Of a stretch of 18,748 nucleotides of DNA, positions 1 through 9,326 are shown one piece after another (within the stretch, counting starts at the first letter, position 1; every line of letters starts with the position of its first letter). The notes under the pieces are model-generated. The model made no database searches. It was not told the origin of the DNA and was given only the letters and a program-made list of their open reading frames with translations. Location of the stretch: positions 1-18,748 of the forward strand of contig JASLDM010000019.1 in assembly GCA_030151565.1 (NCBI GenBank), written 5' to 3'. This DNA comes from Flavobacterium sp. Lineage in GTDB: Bacteria > Bacteroidota > Bacteroidia > Flavobacteriales > Flavobacteriaceae. The position numbers and the translations under genes are program-made.

Positions 1-101
1 GATGTTCCATTGCTTTTTTAGTCTTTGTTTCTTTTGTAATTACATTTGAGTTTTTGAGATTGAACCAATGTTCACTGATTTTTTTGAGGTAACAAAAGAA
101 A

Positions 102-129
102 AAGAGCCTTACTGTTAAGTAAAGCTCTT
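102..129 (-). terminator. Rho-independent terminator of the glutaminyl cyclotransferase gene
   Basis: AAGAGC (102-107) pairs with GCTCTT (124-129). After one mismatch an inner TTAC/GTAA stem follows, around a six-base loop. Read on the minus strand, the hairpin is followed by a T-rich run (TTTTTCTTTT). It lies about 25 bases beyond the stop codon of the minus-strand lipoprotein gene. Bases 1-100 to its left hold no gene I can support. Confidence 0.7.
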
Positions 130-153
130 GAGTTGTTTTGGAGTGAAAAGGAG

Positions 154-1230
154 TTATTCTGTAAACTCGATTTCAAACATTTTATTCCAGTTCTTTCCAG
201 TAACAAAAAATGTTTTCGTTTTTGGATTATATGCAATACCATTAAACACATCTAAGTCTGGATGACGGTCAACTTTGTTGTATAGGTCCGAGAAATCCGC
301 TACAGCTTCTACAGCACCTGTTTTAGGGTTGATAATAGCAATGCCAGCACTTCCGTAGAAGTTTGCATAGATCTTTCCGTTTACCCATTCCAATTCATTT
401 ACAGCCTCTACTTTTTTGTTGTGTGTGTAAATATTGATGTGATCAATTTCTTTGAATGTTTCTGGATCAACAATGTATATTTTTTCCGAACCATCTGTCA
501 TATATAGATTAGTTCCGTCGTTTGTTAATCCCCAACCTTCCATTTTTTTGAAATAAGGAATCGTTTTTTCTTTTTCTAGAGTTTCGATGTTGTAAACATA
601 CGCCTCATTGTTTTGGTAAGTCAGTTGGTACACTTTGTTGTTTAGGATGGTAAGTCCTTCGCCAAAGATCGATTCAGGAAGTTCTTTGATTTGCGACACG
701 TTACCTGTTTTGTAATCTACTTTTCTTACGCTTGAAGTTCCTTTGGTTCCTGTGCCAATTCCCGCACCATTTCCTGTGCTTTCAAAAAGGATGTCTCCGT
801 GAAACTCCAAACCTTGTGTATAGGCTTTTTGGTCGTGTGAATAGGTGTTTAGGATTTTATAGGATAGAACTTTAGGAGCTTGAGCCGGTGCGAACTCAAT
901 TCTAGATTGCACCTCTTGCTCTTGTTTATTTTGGAAAACGGTCGCTTTGATGGTGATGATTCCAAACTTTTCTTTACTTAAAGGGAATTCTAAAACTCCG
1001 TTTGCAGCAGTGCTACCTATTCTTTTTTCGTTTAGAAAATAAGCAACCGAGTCTATTTTGCTATTTTCATCAGCATTTATGCTCAGTTTTAAGACGTCAT
1101 TTTCGTGATAAAGCTGTTTTAAATGGCTTGTATTAATAGAAAATGTGTTTTTTTCTATATTTTTTTTATCGTCACAAGAAATAAATAGCGAGCCTAAGGA
1201 TAACGCTATTAGTAGGTTATGATTTATCAT
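154..1230 (-). CDS. Glutaminyl-peptide cyclotransferase, predicted lipoprotein
   Basis: This 358-residue protein belongs to the glutamine cyclotransferase family (Glu_cyclase_2 type, a beta-propeller fold). The family converts N-terminal glutamine to pyroglutamate and releases ammonia. Family signatures seen in order are YTQGLEF, LFESTG, a GTSSVRKVD stretch, FGEGLT, YQLTYQ, MEGWGLT, LYMTDGS, NELEWV, FNGIAYN and FFVTGKNW. The N-terminus has a short hydrophobic signal ending in FISC, with Cys19 as the likely lipidated residue followed by DDKK. It is therefore probably exported and lipid-anchored; whether it faces the periplasm or the surface is unclear. The frame stays open ten codons further upstream, but that region contains the -7 promoter box, so I chose the ATG at 1228-1230. 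Residues 25-100 before the propeller look like a poorly conserved Bacteroidota-type accessory domain. The physiological substrate is unknown. Confidence 0.85.
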   Translation of the reverse strand: MINHNLLIALSLGSLFISCDDKKNIEKNTFSINTSHLKQLYHENDVLKLSINADENSKIDSVAYFLNEKRIGSTAANGVLEFPLSKEKFGIITIKATVFQNKQEQEVQSRIEFAPAQAPKVLSYKILNTYSHDQKAYTQGLEFHGDILFESTGNGAGIGTGTKGTSSVRKVDYKTGNVSQIKELPESIFGEGLTILNNKVYQLTYQNNEAYVYNIETLEKEKTIPYFKKMEGWGLTNDGTNLYMTDGSEKIYIVDPETFKEIDHINIYTHNKKVEAVNELEWVNGKIYANFYGSAGIAIINPKTGAVEAVADFSDLYNKVDRHPDLDVFNGIAYNPKTKTFFVTGKNWNKMFEIEFTE

Positions 1231-1257
1231 TGTTCTTTTTAGTTTATTAACACTATA

Positions 1258-1265
1258 CAAATGTA
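1258..1265 (-). promoter_or_regulatory. -7 box of the cyclotransferase gene promoter
   Basis: The minus strand reads TACATTTG, a match to the Bacteroidota -7 consensus TAnnTTTG, 27 bases before the chosen ATG. I see no TTG at the expected upstream spacing. The position argues against translation starting at the longer ORF start (1260), which would lie inside the box. Confidence 0.5.
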
Positions 1266-1285
1266 GTTTAATTGTTTTAATTCAC

Positions 1286-1315
1286 TTGCTAAAATACAAA
1301 AAGATTGTATATTTG
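1286..1315 (+). promoter_or_regulatory. Promoter of the SRP RNA gene (TTG-N19-TATATTTG)
   Basis: TTG at 1286-1288 and TATATTTG at 1308-1315 are separated by 19 bases, matching the Bacteroidota primary-sigma promoter. The -7 box ends four bases before the paired 5' end of the RNA. It is arranged back to back with the promoter of the minus-strand lipoprotein gene. Confidence 0.75.
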
Positions 1316-1316
1316 C

Positions 1317-1416
1317 AGTGGCAAGTCCTACACGACCAGCTCCTACAGACTCCTCCAGGGTGGGAACGCAGCAAAGGTATGTGGTTGTAGCGGTGCGATG
1401 TAGGTCGCTTGCCATT
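1317..1416 (+). ncRNA. ffs: Small signal recognition particle RNA (4.5S type)
   Basis: This is the RNA scaffold of the signal recognition particle. It binds Ffh and directs ribosomes making membrane and secreted proteins to FtsY. The ends pair as TGGCAAG (1319-1325) with CTTGCCA (1408-1414), and CCTACA (1327-1332) pairs with TGTAGG (1399-1404). The apical part holds the conserved Ffh-binding domain: CCAGG, then GTG-GGAA-CGC forming a GGAA tetraloop on a three-pair stem, then AGCA of the symmetric loop. The length of about 100 nt and the absence of an Alu domain fit the short bacterial form. It has its own promoter and terminator, so it is an independent unit. Exact ends are estimated from the pairing. 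Confidence 0.9.
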
Positions 1417-1420
1417 TTTT

Positions 1421-1450
1421 AATCTCCTTTTATGGAGATTTTCTTTTTTA
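1421..1450 (+). terminator. Terminator of the SRP RNA gene
   Basis: AATCTCC (1421-1427) pairs perfectly with GGAGATT (1434-1440) around the loop TTTTAT, followed by TTCTTTTTTA. It lies seven bases after the closing stem of the SRP RNA, and a short T run also precedes it. Confidence 0.8.
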
Positions 1451-1515
1451 TATCCCTTTCTATTTCTTCTTTTTATTTGGATAACTTAACTTATCGTTAA
1501 TATGTTGTTCACTAT

Positions 1516-4500
1516 TTGAGATTTACGTCTTTTTATCCCGTTTTGAAATCGAATTTTGTTATTTTTGGACAAAATGTTGTAGACTTGAAGAATACTCTCT
1601 TTAAAATAGCAAAAATATTCGCATGGATCCTAGGAATCTTGGTTGCACTACTACTGCTGATCATAATTGCTATACAAATTCCATCGGTACAAAATAAAAT
1701 AAAGGATAAGGCAATTGTGTTTCTAGAAACGAAACTGGGAACGGCTGTTGCTTTGGATCGCATTGAAATTGCTTTTCCAAAAAAGATTGTAGTAAAGGGG
1801 CTTTATCTTGAATCGCAAGAAAAAGACACTTTGTTGTATACGGGCTATTTGGGGGTAGATATCAGTTTGTTTAAATTGCTGAATCAAACCGTAGATGTTA
1901 GCTCTATTGAATTGGATAATTTCAATGCAACCGTGAAGCGCGATAGTACGGGGCGTTTCAATTTTGACTATATTGTAGAGGCGTTTGCATCAGAAGATGA
2001 CAAAGAGGAGGAGTCTGCTCCATTTAAGATTGAGCTTGGAATTATTGATTTAAAAAACATAAAAGCGCAGTTTCAGGATGACTATGAAGGGCATCATCTC
2101 CATCTAAAGTTAGATCGTTTCTTAACCCGAATTAAATCGTTTGATTTGGAGGCTATGAAATTTGCCATTCCAAAAATAGCGGTATCTGGATTAGATGTCA
2201 ATTACAAGCATTCGCTGTCTTTGGCTTCTCAAATTACTGCTACCGATAACGTGGAGGAAGCTACTCCAGCTACAATGCCTCAACTCGATTTAAAAGCTAT
2301 TGAGTTTTCCGATATTAAAATACAGTTTGAAGACGAAGCCTCTAAGTTGTCTGCGTCTGTTGTAATGGGGCGTTTCGAGACGATTTTAGATTTGGTAGAT
2401 CTACAGAATCAAGAAATTGAGATTGATCGATTTAGCTTGTCGGATACACGTGTTAAAGCTCATTTTTCTAAAAAACCTCAAGAGAATACTGTTGCCGTTG
2501 CTGTCGATTCTGTACCTACAGAAAGTATGGCTTGGAAAGTGGGGGTTCAGAGTTTTGATTTAAAGCAATTGGCTGTTGCTTTCGACGATGATAACGCAGC
2601 CAAGCAAAAGCAAGGAATCGATTTTAAACATTTAGATTTTTCAACGATAAATGTAAAGTTGAAAGACTTCCGTTTTGCACCCAATATTATTTCTGGAAAC
2701 TTAAAGCAACTTTCGGTATCTGAAAAGAGCGGGTTGGAGGTTGAGAAATTACAAACCTATTTTTTATATGGTGAACAAAATGCTTTCTTAAAAGATTTCT
2801 ATTTAAAAACGCCGAATACCGAGATTCAAACACAAGTGGTTGCCAATTATAAAGAGCAGCAGTACTTAACGGATAAAATTGAAGAGGTGTCTTTGGACTT
2901 GTCGCTTACAAAGTCTTATTTGGGAGTGCAGGATGTTTTGATTTTAATGCCAGACTTGATTAAACAAGACGCTGTTCGCAATTTTAAAAACTCTAAAATC
3001 AAAGTAGATGTTGTAGCAAAAGGATTGGTGAAAGATTTAGAGATCGAGCGTTTTGCACTTAAAGGATTAGGCAGTACGGTTGTGGATATGTCTGGTAGAA
3101 TCAAAGGATTGCCAGATGCTGAAAAAGCTTATTACAACCTCGATATTAAAAACTTTAAAACTACAGCTAGCGACCTAAACCGACTTTTGCCAGCTAATGT
3201 AGTCCCGGAATCCATACAGCTTCCAACCCGTATGTCGGTAAAAGGAAACTTTAAAGGAACGGTTCAAGACTTTGCTACACAATTGCGTTTAAACTCTACG
3301 TCGGGCGATGTGTCTTTAGTGGCACAATTGAATCAGAAGATTAAGAATCAAGAAAAATACCGCATTGATGGCGTTGTCAATAATTTGGATCTTGGTGCTA
3401 TATTGAAAAATGACTCCATAGGTAAAGTGAGTTTAACGCTTCAGGCTACTGGTAAAAGTTTTGATCCAAAACAAGCAGATGCAATCCTGTCTGGGCATTT
3501 ATTATCTGCTACGTATAACGACTATGAATATAAAGATTTAATTCTGGAAGGGGCCTTGAAAGAAGGGGCTTACAATGCTAAAGCTTTTATGAAAGACCCT
3601 AACATCTTGTTTGAAGTTGTTGCGGACGGAAAAATAACAGATGAGCAAATATCTTTAAAAATGGATGCTGATTTCCAAAAAGTAGATTTACACGGTTTGC
3701 ACTTGCAAGACAAACCTTATGCTTTTTTAGGAAAAATACACGCCGATTTAAATAATGTTATGCCTAATGAATTGGATGGAGTGGTGCAGATTAATGACTT
3801 TGCATTTACAGATGGAAAGCAAATATTTGCCTTAGATACCATTTCATTAAAAGCGACTTCTCAGCCCAATTTAAAGCAACTTATTTTAAACTCTCAGCTT
3901 TTGGATGCTGTGGTAGAGGGCGATTATGAGCTGACTAGGTTGCCAGGAGCTTTGACGAAGTCTATTTCTAAGTATTTTGATTTGGATGGAGAAGCGTTTG
4001 CCGATAAAACAAAAGTAGCGGCAAAAGAAGTGGCAGTCGATACTCTTCAAGGGAAAGATCAAAAGCTTAAATTCTTTTTTCAACTAAAAGAGAACCCGAT
4101 TATTTATCAGATGGTACCTGGATTAAAGGAATTAGAGCCTTTGTATTTTGACGGGAACTACGACTCTGCATCCGATTATATTCAGATGCACGGGGAAATT
4201 GCATCGGTGGTTTATGGAGAAAATAGGATTACTAATATCGTTTTTGATATGGAGCCTATTGGTTCTAGATTAGAGTATTTTCTAGATGTGGCGAAATTTG
4301 AGAATGCCAACTTAGCGATTAATAAAATGGCATTGTCTGGGGAGATCTCTGGCAATATCTTGACGTACGATTTGGATTTGAAAGACGAACAAGATCGCGT
4401 GCGTTATGAAATAGCAGGAAGTCTTGAGACTACTAAAGACTTTATGAAGGTAAAACTTGATCCAAATGGTTTTAGATTAAATTACGATCCTTGGGATGTT

Positions 4501-6633
4501 AATGTAGCGAATGAAATCAAGTTTGGATCAGAGGGAATATTGGCAAATGCTTTTGAACTGACTCACGGTTCAAGTAAAATAGAAATACAGTCGGAACCAA
4601 CGGCATTTAACGCGCCTTTAAAAATAGGATTTAATGCTTTTGATATCGAGACGATTACCCAGATGATTAAGCAGGATTCGGTTTTGGTGAGCGGATTTAT
4701 AGACGGAGATGTGTTGTTGCGAGATTTGAAAAACAAGATGTCTTTTGAATCTGATTTAACCGTTACGGAATTAAAAGTACTGAGTGCTGCATTGGGAACT
4801 TTGAATGTTCAGGTAAAAAGTGAAACAGCTTCTGTGTTGGACGCAGCAATAGGATTAGAAGGGAATGGAAATAAACTGAGCCTTTTAGGTAAAATCGGAT
4901 TGGCTGATAATTCTATGGATTTAAAACTTCAAGTAGATCAGCTTCAAATGGCAACTTTAGAGGGCTTTACGTTTGAGAATCTGAAAGATTCTAAAGGGTA
5001 TCTTTCTGGATTATTGGATATTAAGGGGACGTTTACCAAGCCATCTGTTTTAGGTAACTTGGATTTCAATGATGTTGGAATGAAGGTGAAGGCCCTTAAT
5101 GCAGAATTTGTAGATATTAATGAGAGCATAGGATTTACCCAACGAGGTATTGAGTTTTCTAAATTTAGTATTGCTGATTCTGATGCCAATGTTTTGGTAT
5201 TTGACGGGCAGATATTGACAAAAGATTACAGTGATTTTCGATTCAATTTAGACATTAAAGCAGAGAACTTTAAAGCGATAAGCTCTACTGCCAAGGACAA
5301 TGATTTGTATTATGGAAGTTTGATATTGGATACCGATATCAAGATTCGTGGTAATTTGAATAAACCTGAAGTCAGCGGAACTATTGGAGTTGACAAAGGA
5401 ACTGATTTTGTTTTTGTAATGCCTCAAGAAGATCCGTCAATTGCCGATCGTGAAGGGATTGTGGAATTTATCAATCAGAAGAACAAGCGCCTGGAAGAAA
5501 CTTTAAAAATTCAGAAGGAGTTCAATGAATCCGAGGTAAAAGGATTGGATGCTTCTATTGCTATTCACATTAGCAAAGATGCTCAATTTACAATTGTGAT
5601 TGACAAGGCTAATGGCGATAAGATATCGATAAAAGGTGAAGGTGATCTTATGGGGGGTATTGACCCATCTGGTAAGACAACGTTAACCGGTAGGTATGAG
5701 TTTGAAGGAGGAGCCTATGAGATGGCATTTAACTTTATTAAGCGAAAATTTGAAGTTCAAAAAGGGAGCTCTATTACTTGGACGGGTGAGCCTACAGATG
5801 CTACTTTGGATTTGACGGCGGTGTACGAAGTAAAAGCACCACCGATTGACTTGCTTCAAAATCAATTAGCAGATTTGTCTCCTATGGAAGCAAATATGTA
5901 TAAACAAAAGATACCGTTCAAAACGCTGTTGATGATGAAAGGCGAATTGATGAAGCCAGACATTACTTTTGATATTCAATTACCCGATGGAAATATAGCG
6001 GCGTCTGGAGATGTGGTTTCGAATACCAAAACAAAATTGGAACAGCTAAGACTTCAAGAATCTGAATTGAATAAGCAGGTTTTTGCCTTGTTGTTGTTGA
6101 ACCGCTTTGTGGGTGAAAATCCATTCGAAAGCCTAGGAGGAGGCGTAACTGCTGAAGGATTGGCGCGTCAGAGTGTGAGTAAGATACTTTCAGATCAGAT
6201 GAACAACCTTGCAGGTGATCTTATAGCGGGTGTAGAACTTGATTTTAACCTTGAATCTACTGAGGATTACTCCACTGGAGAAAAGGAAAATAGAACAGAT
6301 TTGAATATTGGGGTTTCTAAACGAATGTTTAACGATCGATTGAAGGTAACCATTGGTAGTAGTTTTGGCTTGGAAGGATCTGAGCGTCAAAATGAACAAT
6401 CTACCAATATTGCAGGCGATATTTCGGCGGAATATATGCTTTCAAAAGATGGACGTTATATGTTGCGTGCGTATCGTAAAAATGAATATCAGGTTGCCAT
6501 TCAAGGACAGGTAATTGAAACTGGTGTTGGATTTGTAATTACGATGAGTTATGAAAAATTCAAAGAGATTTTTGAGCGTAGAAGAGAGAAAAAGGAGTTA
6601 AAAGAAATGTTTAGGAATGAAAAGAATAACTAA
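1516..6633 (+). CDS. tamB: Translocation and assembly module protein TamB
   Basis: This very long AsmA-like protein (1705 residues) is anchored in the inner membrane and spans the periplasm to an Omp85 partner. The TAM is implicated in assembling outer-membrane proteins and in lipid transport between the membranes. One membrane helix lies near residues 32-53 (WILGILVALLLLIIIAIQI) and is followed by IPSVQNKIKDKA, typical of TamB N-termini. The middle is a long run of alternating beta strands. The C-terminal part (about 1230-1690) carries the conserved TamB domain, with GNLNKPEVSGTI, GGAYEMAFNFIKRKFEV and PFKTLLMMKGELMKPDITF, and ends in a charged tail. No in-frame ATG exists near the start. 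An in-frame TAA at 1498-1500 limits the choice to TTG at 1516 or TTG at 1585, which would give LKNTLFKIAKIFAW and may be the true start. It overlaps the next gene by 17 bases, so the two are probably co-translated. Confidence 0.93.
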   Translation: MRFTSFYPVLKSNFVIFGQNVVDLKNTLFKIAKIFAWILGILVALLLLIIIAIQIPSVQNKIKDKAIVFLETKLGTAVALDRIEIAFPKKIVVKGLYLESQEKDTLLYTGYLGVDISLFKLLNQTVDVSSIELDNFNATVKRDSTGRFNFDYIVEAFASEDDKEEESAPFKIELGIIDLKNIKAQFQDDYEGHHLHLKLDRFLTRIKSFDLEAMKFAIPKIAVSGLDVNYKHSLSLASQITATDNVEEATPATMPQLDLKAIEFSDIKIQFEDEASKLSASVVMGRFETILDLVDLQNQEIEIDRFSLSDTRVKAHFSKKPQENTVAVAVDSVPTESMAWKVGVQSFDLKQLAVAFDDDNAAKQKQGIDFKHLDFSTINVKLKDFRFAPNIISGNLKQLSVSEKSGLEVEKLQTYFLYGEQNAFLKDFYLKTPNTEIQTQVVANYKEQQYLTDKIEEVSLDLSLTKSYLGVQDVLILMPDLIKQDAVRNFKNSKIKVDVVAKGLVKDLEIERFALKGLGSTVVDMSGRIKGLPDAEKAYYNLDIKNFKTTASDLNRLLPANVVPESIQLPTRMSVKGNFKGTVQDFATQLRLNSTSGDVSLVAQLNQKIKNQEKYRIDGVVNNLDLGAILKNDSIGKVSLTLQATGKSFDPKQADAILSGHLLSATYNDYEYKDLILEGALKEGAYNAKAFMKDPNILFEVVADGKITDEQISLKMDADFQKVDLHGLHLQDKPYAFLGKIHADLNNVMPNELDGVVQINDFAFTDGKQIFALDTISLKATSQPNLKQLILNSQLLDAVVEGDYELTRLPGALTKSISKYFDLDGEAFADKTKVAAKEVAVDTLQGKDQKLKFFFQLKENPIIYQMVPGLKELEPLYFDGNYDSASDYIQMHGEIASVVYGENRITNIVFDMEPIGSRLEYFLDVAKFENANLAINKMALSGEISGNILTYDLDLKDEQDRVRYEIAGSLETTKDFMKVKLDPNGFRLNYDPWDVNVANEIKFGSEGILANAFELTHGSSKIEIQSEPTAFNAPLKIGFNAFDIETITQMIKQDSVLVSGFIDGDVLLRDLKNKMSFESDLTVTELKVLSAALGTLNVQVKSETASVLDAAIGLEGNGNKLSLLGKIGLADNSMDLKLQVDQLQMATLEGFTFENLKDSKGYLSGLLDIKGTFTKPSVLGNLDFNDVGMKVKALNAEFVDINESIGFTQRGIEFSKFSIADSDANVLVFDGQILTKDYSDFRFNLDIKAENFKAISSTAKDNDLYYGSLILDTDIKIRGNLNKPEVSGTIGVDKGTDFVFVMPQEDPSIADREGIVEFINQKNKRLEETLKIQKEFNESEVKGLDASIAIHISKDAQFTIVIDKANGDKISIKGEGDLMGGIDPSGKTTLTGRYEFEGGAYEMAFNFIKRKFEVQKGSSITWTGEPTDATLDLTAVYEVKAPPIDLLQNQLADLSPMEANMYKQKIPFKTLLMMKGELMKPDITFDIQLPDGNIAASGDVVSNTKTKLEQLRLQESELNKQVFALLLLNRFVGENPFESLGGGVTAEGLARQSVSKILSDQMNNLAGDLIAGVELDFNLESTEDYSTGEKENRTDLNIGVSKRMFNDRLKVTIGSSFGLEGSERQNEQSTNIAGDISAEYMLSKDGRYMLRAYRKNEYQVAIQGQVIETGVGFVITMSYEKFKEIFERRREKKELKEMFRNEKNN

Positions 6634-8926
6634 TAGGGCTGCATTAAGAATCACGTTGGCGCTTTTTAGTGCTTTGATGCTTTTATCGTGTAGTAGCACG
6701 AGAAAATTAAAAGAAGGCGAACTTTTGTATACGGGAGGACATATTCGTATCGAAGATGATTCGCTTTCTAAATCGACCAAAAAAATAATGAAAGAGGAAT
6801 TGGAAGGCTTGCTGCGTCCAAAGCCAAATAAGAAGCTTTTTGGAATGCGATCAAAATTATTCTTTTACAACCTAGCCGGAACACCCAAAAGTGAAAAAGG
6901 TATTCGTTCTTGGATAAAAAATAAAATGGGGGAGCCACCTGTTTTGTTTGGGCAAGTAGATCTAAATCACAATCGAGATATACTTTCTAATAAAACCGAA
7001 AACAAGGGGTTTTTTAATACCGAAGTTCGTTCTGATACGGTTGTAAAAGGAAAAAAAGTATCGGCCATTTATACCTTAAAACCAAAGGAGCAATACAAGA
7101 TAAAGAGTGTTCGATTTGTAAATGATTCTACGCCCTTGTATCAAGAGATAAGCAAGCTAAAAAGAAGAAGTTTGTTGAAGGTTGGTAATCCGTATGATCT
7201 AGATGTTATAAAAGAGGAGCGTGTGCGTATAGATACACGTTTAAAAGAAAGGGGCTACTATTTCTTTAACTCCAATCACTTGTTGGTTCAGGTAGATAGT
7301 ACTGTGGGAACGCACGAAGTAGATTTGATTGTAAAGCTAAAAGACGATGTACCTACAGAAGCTAAAAACCCGTATACAATAGGCAAGGTTGTGGTGTTTG
7401 CCGATTATTCAATTAATGACGATGAAGAGAATCAGTCGTTAAATACGGCTTATACCCATAATGATTTTACGATAGTCGATCCAGACAGTCGTTTCAGACC
7501 TGAGATTTATGATCGGGCCATCTATTTTACCAAAGGAGAAAACTACAACAGAGCAGATCATAATTTATCTTTGAATCGCTTGGTTAACTTAGGAGTTTTT
7601 AAGTTTGTCAAAAATCAGTTTGTGGTTTCAGATTCAACGGAAAAAACGCTGGATAGTTATTATTATCTAACCCCTGATCGTCCAAAGTCCATACGTTTGG
7701 AGTTGTTAGGAAAAACAAACTCGGCGAGTTATACCGGTTCAGAACTAAATTTGAATTGGAGTAATAAAAACTTTTTACGCGGAGCGGAGATGTTTCGAGT
7801 ATCGGCTTATGGCGGTATGGATTTTCAATTGTCTTCAAAAAACAGAGGGTATAACGTGTTTAAATACGGTACGGAACTCAGCTTGACTTGGCCGCGTATT
7901 GTAGCTCCATTTGAGTTTCATTCCTCAAGTGGTTTTGTGCCAAAAACCAAAGCGACTTTAGGGTATGAATACCTGCAGCGTACCAAACTCTATGCGTTGC
8001 ATTCTTTTAAAGGGTCTTATGGGTATTTATGGAAAGAAAGTGTAACGAAAGAGCACGAGCTAAATATTCTAGAGGTTAACTATGTAAGTCCTGAAAAGGT
8101 TACAGATTTGTACCAAGAGCAAGCTGCGGGTAACCCGTCTATGGAAAAAGTACTCGATCGACAGCTTATTTTTGGACCTACGTATGCGTATACATTTACC
8201 AATACGATGCGTCAATTTAAGAAGCATACTTTTTACTACAGAGGATCTCTGGATTTATCGGCAAATCTAACTGGTTTGATTATGGGAGCAAATGCTACCA
8301 ACGATCAGCAGAAGCAGATTTTGGGTGTTCCATATAGTCAATACGTGAAAACAGAGCACGACTTTAGGTACTATTGGAAATTAAATAAAACCTCACAATT
8401 GATTACAAGATTGCATACTGGAATTGGGTTTGCGTATGGAAATTCGGAGCGTATGCCTTACATCAAGCAGTTTGTGGTTGGTGGAACCAATAGTGTTCGT
8501 GCATTTAGAGCGCGTACATTAGGGCCGGGTAGCTTTGACCCTACGGTAGCAAACAGCAAGTTTATTCCAGATCAGTCAGGAGATTTTCTGTTGGAAATGA
8601 ACTTGGAATACAGAAAGCAATTAGCGGGTATTGTTCACGGGGCATTATTTTTAGACGCAGGGAATATTTGGTTGCTAAATGAAACGGCAGATAGGCCAGG
8701 CGGGAAGTTATCTGGTGATTTTTACAAAGAGTTGGCTGTAGGTGCAGGAGCAGGTCTGCGTTTTGATATTTCATTTTTGGTATTGCGCTTTGATTTTGCT
8801 TTCCCACTTCGTGTGCCTTATTTCCCAGAAGGGGATCGTTGGACTATTGATAAAATTAGTTTGGGAAGCAAGGAATGGCGCAAAGACAACCTGATGTTTA
8901 ATTTAGCAATTGGGTATCCGTTTTAA
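6617..8926 (+). CDS. tamL: TamL: TamA-like outer-membrane lipoprotein of the Omp85/BamA superfamily
   Basis: This 769-residue protein is the expected outer-membrane partner of the TamB encoded just before it. In Bacteroidota the TamA role is filled by TamL, which is a lipoprotein. Here a signal sequence ends in LLSC with Cys25 as the lipidation site, followed by SSTRKLKEGE. Residues 40-350 are soluble and look like POTRA repeats (for example YKIKSVRFVNDS and YTIGKVVVFADY). Residues 360-769 form a 16-strand-type barrel. VGGTNSVRAF carries the Omp85 loop-6 motif as VRAF (627-630), close to the VRGF of BamA. The chain ends in a terminal Phe (AIGYPF), typical of a beta-barrel assembly signal. The ATG at 6617 lies inside the last codons of tamB. 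BamA is the alternative assignment, but the lipobox, the tamB coupling and the N-terminus favour TamL. Confidence 0.9.
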   Translation: MKRITNRAALRITLALFSALMLLSCSSTRKLKEGELLYTGGHIRIEDDSLSKSTKKIMKEELEGLLRPKPNKKLFGMRSKLFFYNLAGTPKSEKGIRSWIKNKMGEPPVLFGQVDLNHNRDILSNKTENKGFFNTEVRSDTVVKGKKVSAIYTLKPKEQYKIKSVRFVNDSTPLYQEISKLKRRSLLKVGNPYDLDVIKEERVRIDTRLKERGYYFFNSNHLLVQVDSTVGTHEVDLIVKLKDDVPTEAKNPYTIGKVVVFADYSINDDEENQSLNTAYTHNDFTIVDPDSRFRPEIYDRAIYFTKGENYNRADHNLSLNRLVNLGVFKFVKNQFVVSDSTEKTLDSYYYLTPDRPKSIRLELLGKTNSASYTGSELNLNWSNKNFLRGAEMFRVSAYGGMDFQLSSKNRGYNVFKYGTELSLTWPRIVAPFEFHSSSGFVPKTKATLGYEYLQRTKLYALHSFKGSYGYLWKESVTKEHELNILEVNYVSPEKVTDLYQEQAAGNPSMEKVLDRQLIFGPTYAYTFTNTMRQFKKHTFYYRGSLDLSANLTGLIMGANATNDQQKQILGVPYSQYVKTEHDFRYYWKLNKTSQLITRLHTGIGFAYGNSERMPYIKQFVVGGTNSVRAFRARTLGPGSFDPTVANSKFIPDQSGDFLLEMNLEYRKQLAGIVHGALFLDAGNIWLLNETADRPGGKLSGDFYKELAVGAGAGLRFDISFLVLRFDFAFPLRVPYFPEGDRWTIDKISLGSKEWRKDNLMFNLAIGYPF

Positions 8927-8930
8927 TAGT

Positions 8931-8950
8931 TGTAGAAAATATCTACATTT
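8931..8950 (+). terminator. Possible weak terminator after tamL
   Basis: TGTAGA (8931-8936) and TCTACA (8942-8947) pair around AAATA, followed by only TTT. It starts five bases after the tamL stop codon. The stem is short, A/T-rich and has a poor T run, so transcription may read through. Confidence 0.3.
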
Positions 8951-9244
8951 AGAACACGTTCCACACTTTGTGTTTTTGGAGTATATTCTTTAAATACTTG
9001 ATTTTTAGATATTTGTGTTTTTTGTTTGTTTTGGTACGCTTATCGCAATTAGGATAAGTAAGAAAGTGTTATTAAAAAAAGAGTTTGTAAGATCTTATTT
9101 TAATTTGTGCATAACGCTTGAAAGAAAAAGAAAAAAAATAAAGTGTTTTTAAAAATTTAGTTATCTCTATTTAAGTTTTAGTAACTCATAATAAAGATAT
9201 TAAAGATCGTTAGTAAGGTGAAGAAGAGAAATCTTCAGGTAAAT

Positions 9245-9266
9245 AGGGAGCTTAGGCTCCCTTTTA
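9245..9266 (+). terminator. Terminator-like hairpin before the response regulator gene
   Basis: AGGGAGC (9245-9251) pairs perfectly with GCTCCCT (9256-9262) around TTAG, followed by a short run of T. This is the strongest hairpin in the gap. It would end either the tamB-tamL transcript or an unrecognised small RNA that starts within the gap. Confidence 0.55.
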
Positions 9267-9295
9267 CTGTTTATATCGATTTTGTATTTCTCAGG

Positions 9296-9326
9296 TTGCT
9301 ATCTAATTAATAAAAGAGTAAATTTG
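9296..9326 (+). promoter_or_regulatory. Promoter of the response regulator gene (TTG-N20-TAAATTTG)
   Basis: TTG (9296-9298) and TAAATTTG (9319-9326) are 20 bases apart and match the Bacteroidota primary promoter. Transcription would begin near 9332, giving a leader of about 20 bases before the ATG at 9354. The regulator therefore appears to be expressed by the housekeeping sigma factor. Confidence 0.7.

Noticed and set aside
1..100. Possible gene fragment at the left edge
   Set aside because: The short open stretches on both strands show no recognisable protein; an ATG at 10-8 on the minus strand gives only three codons before the edge.
1533..1763. Minus-strand frame opposite the start of tamB
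   Set aside because: It is a shadow of the tamB coding frame. The plus-strand translation gives a convincing membrane anchor and TamB N-terminus.
3324..3340. TGGCAC-like sequence as a sigma-54 promoter
   Set aside because: It lies inside the tamB coding region and lacks a TTGC element at the required spacing; no intergenic region in the window has a convincing -24/-12 pair.
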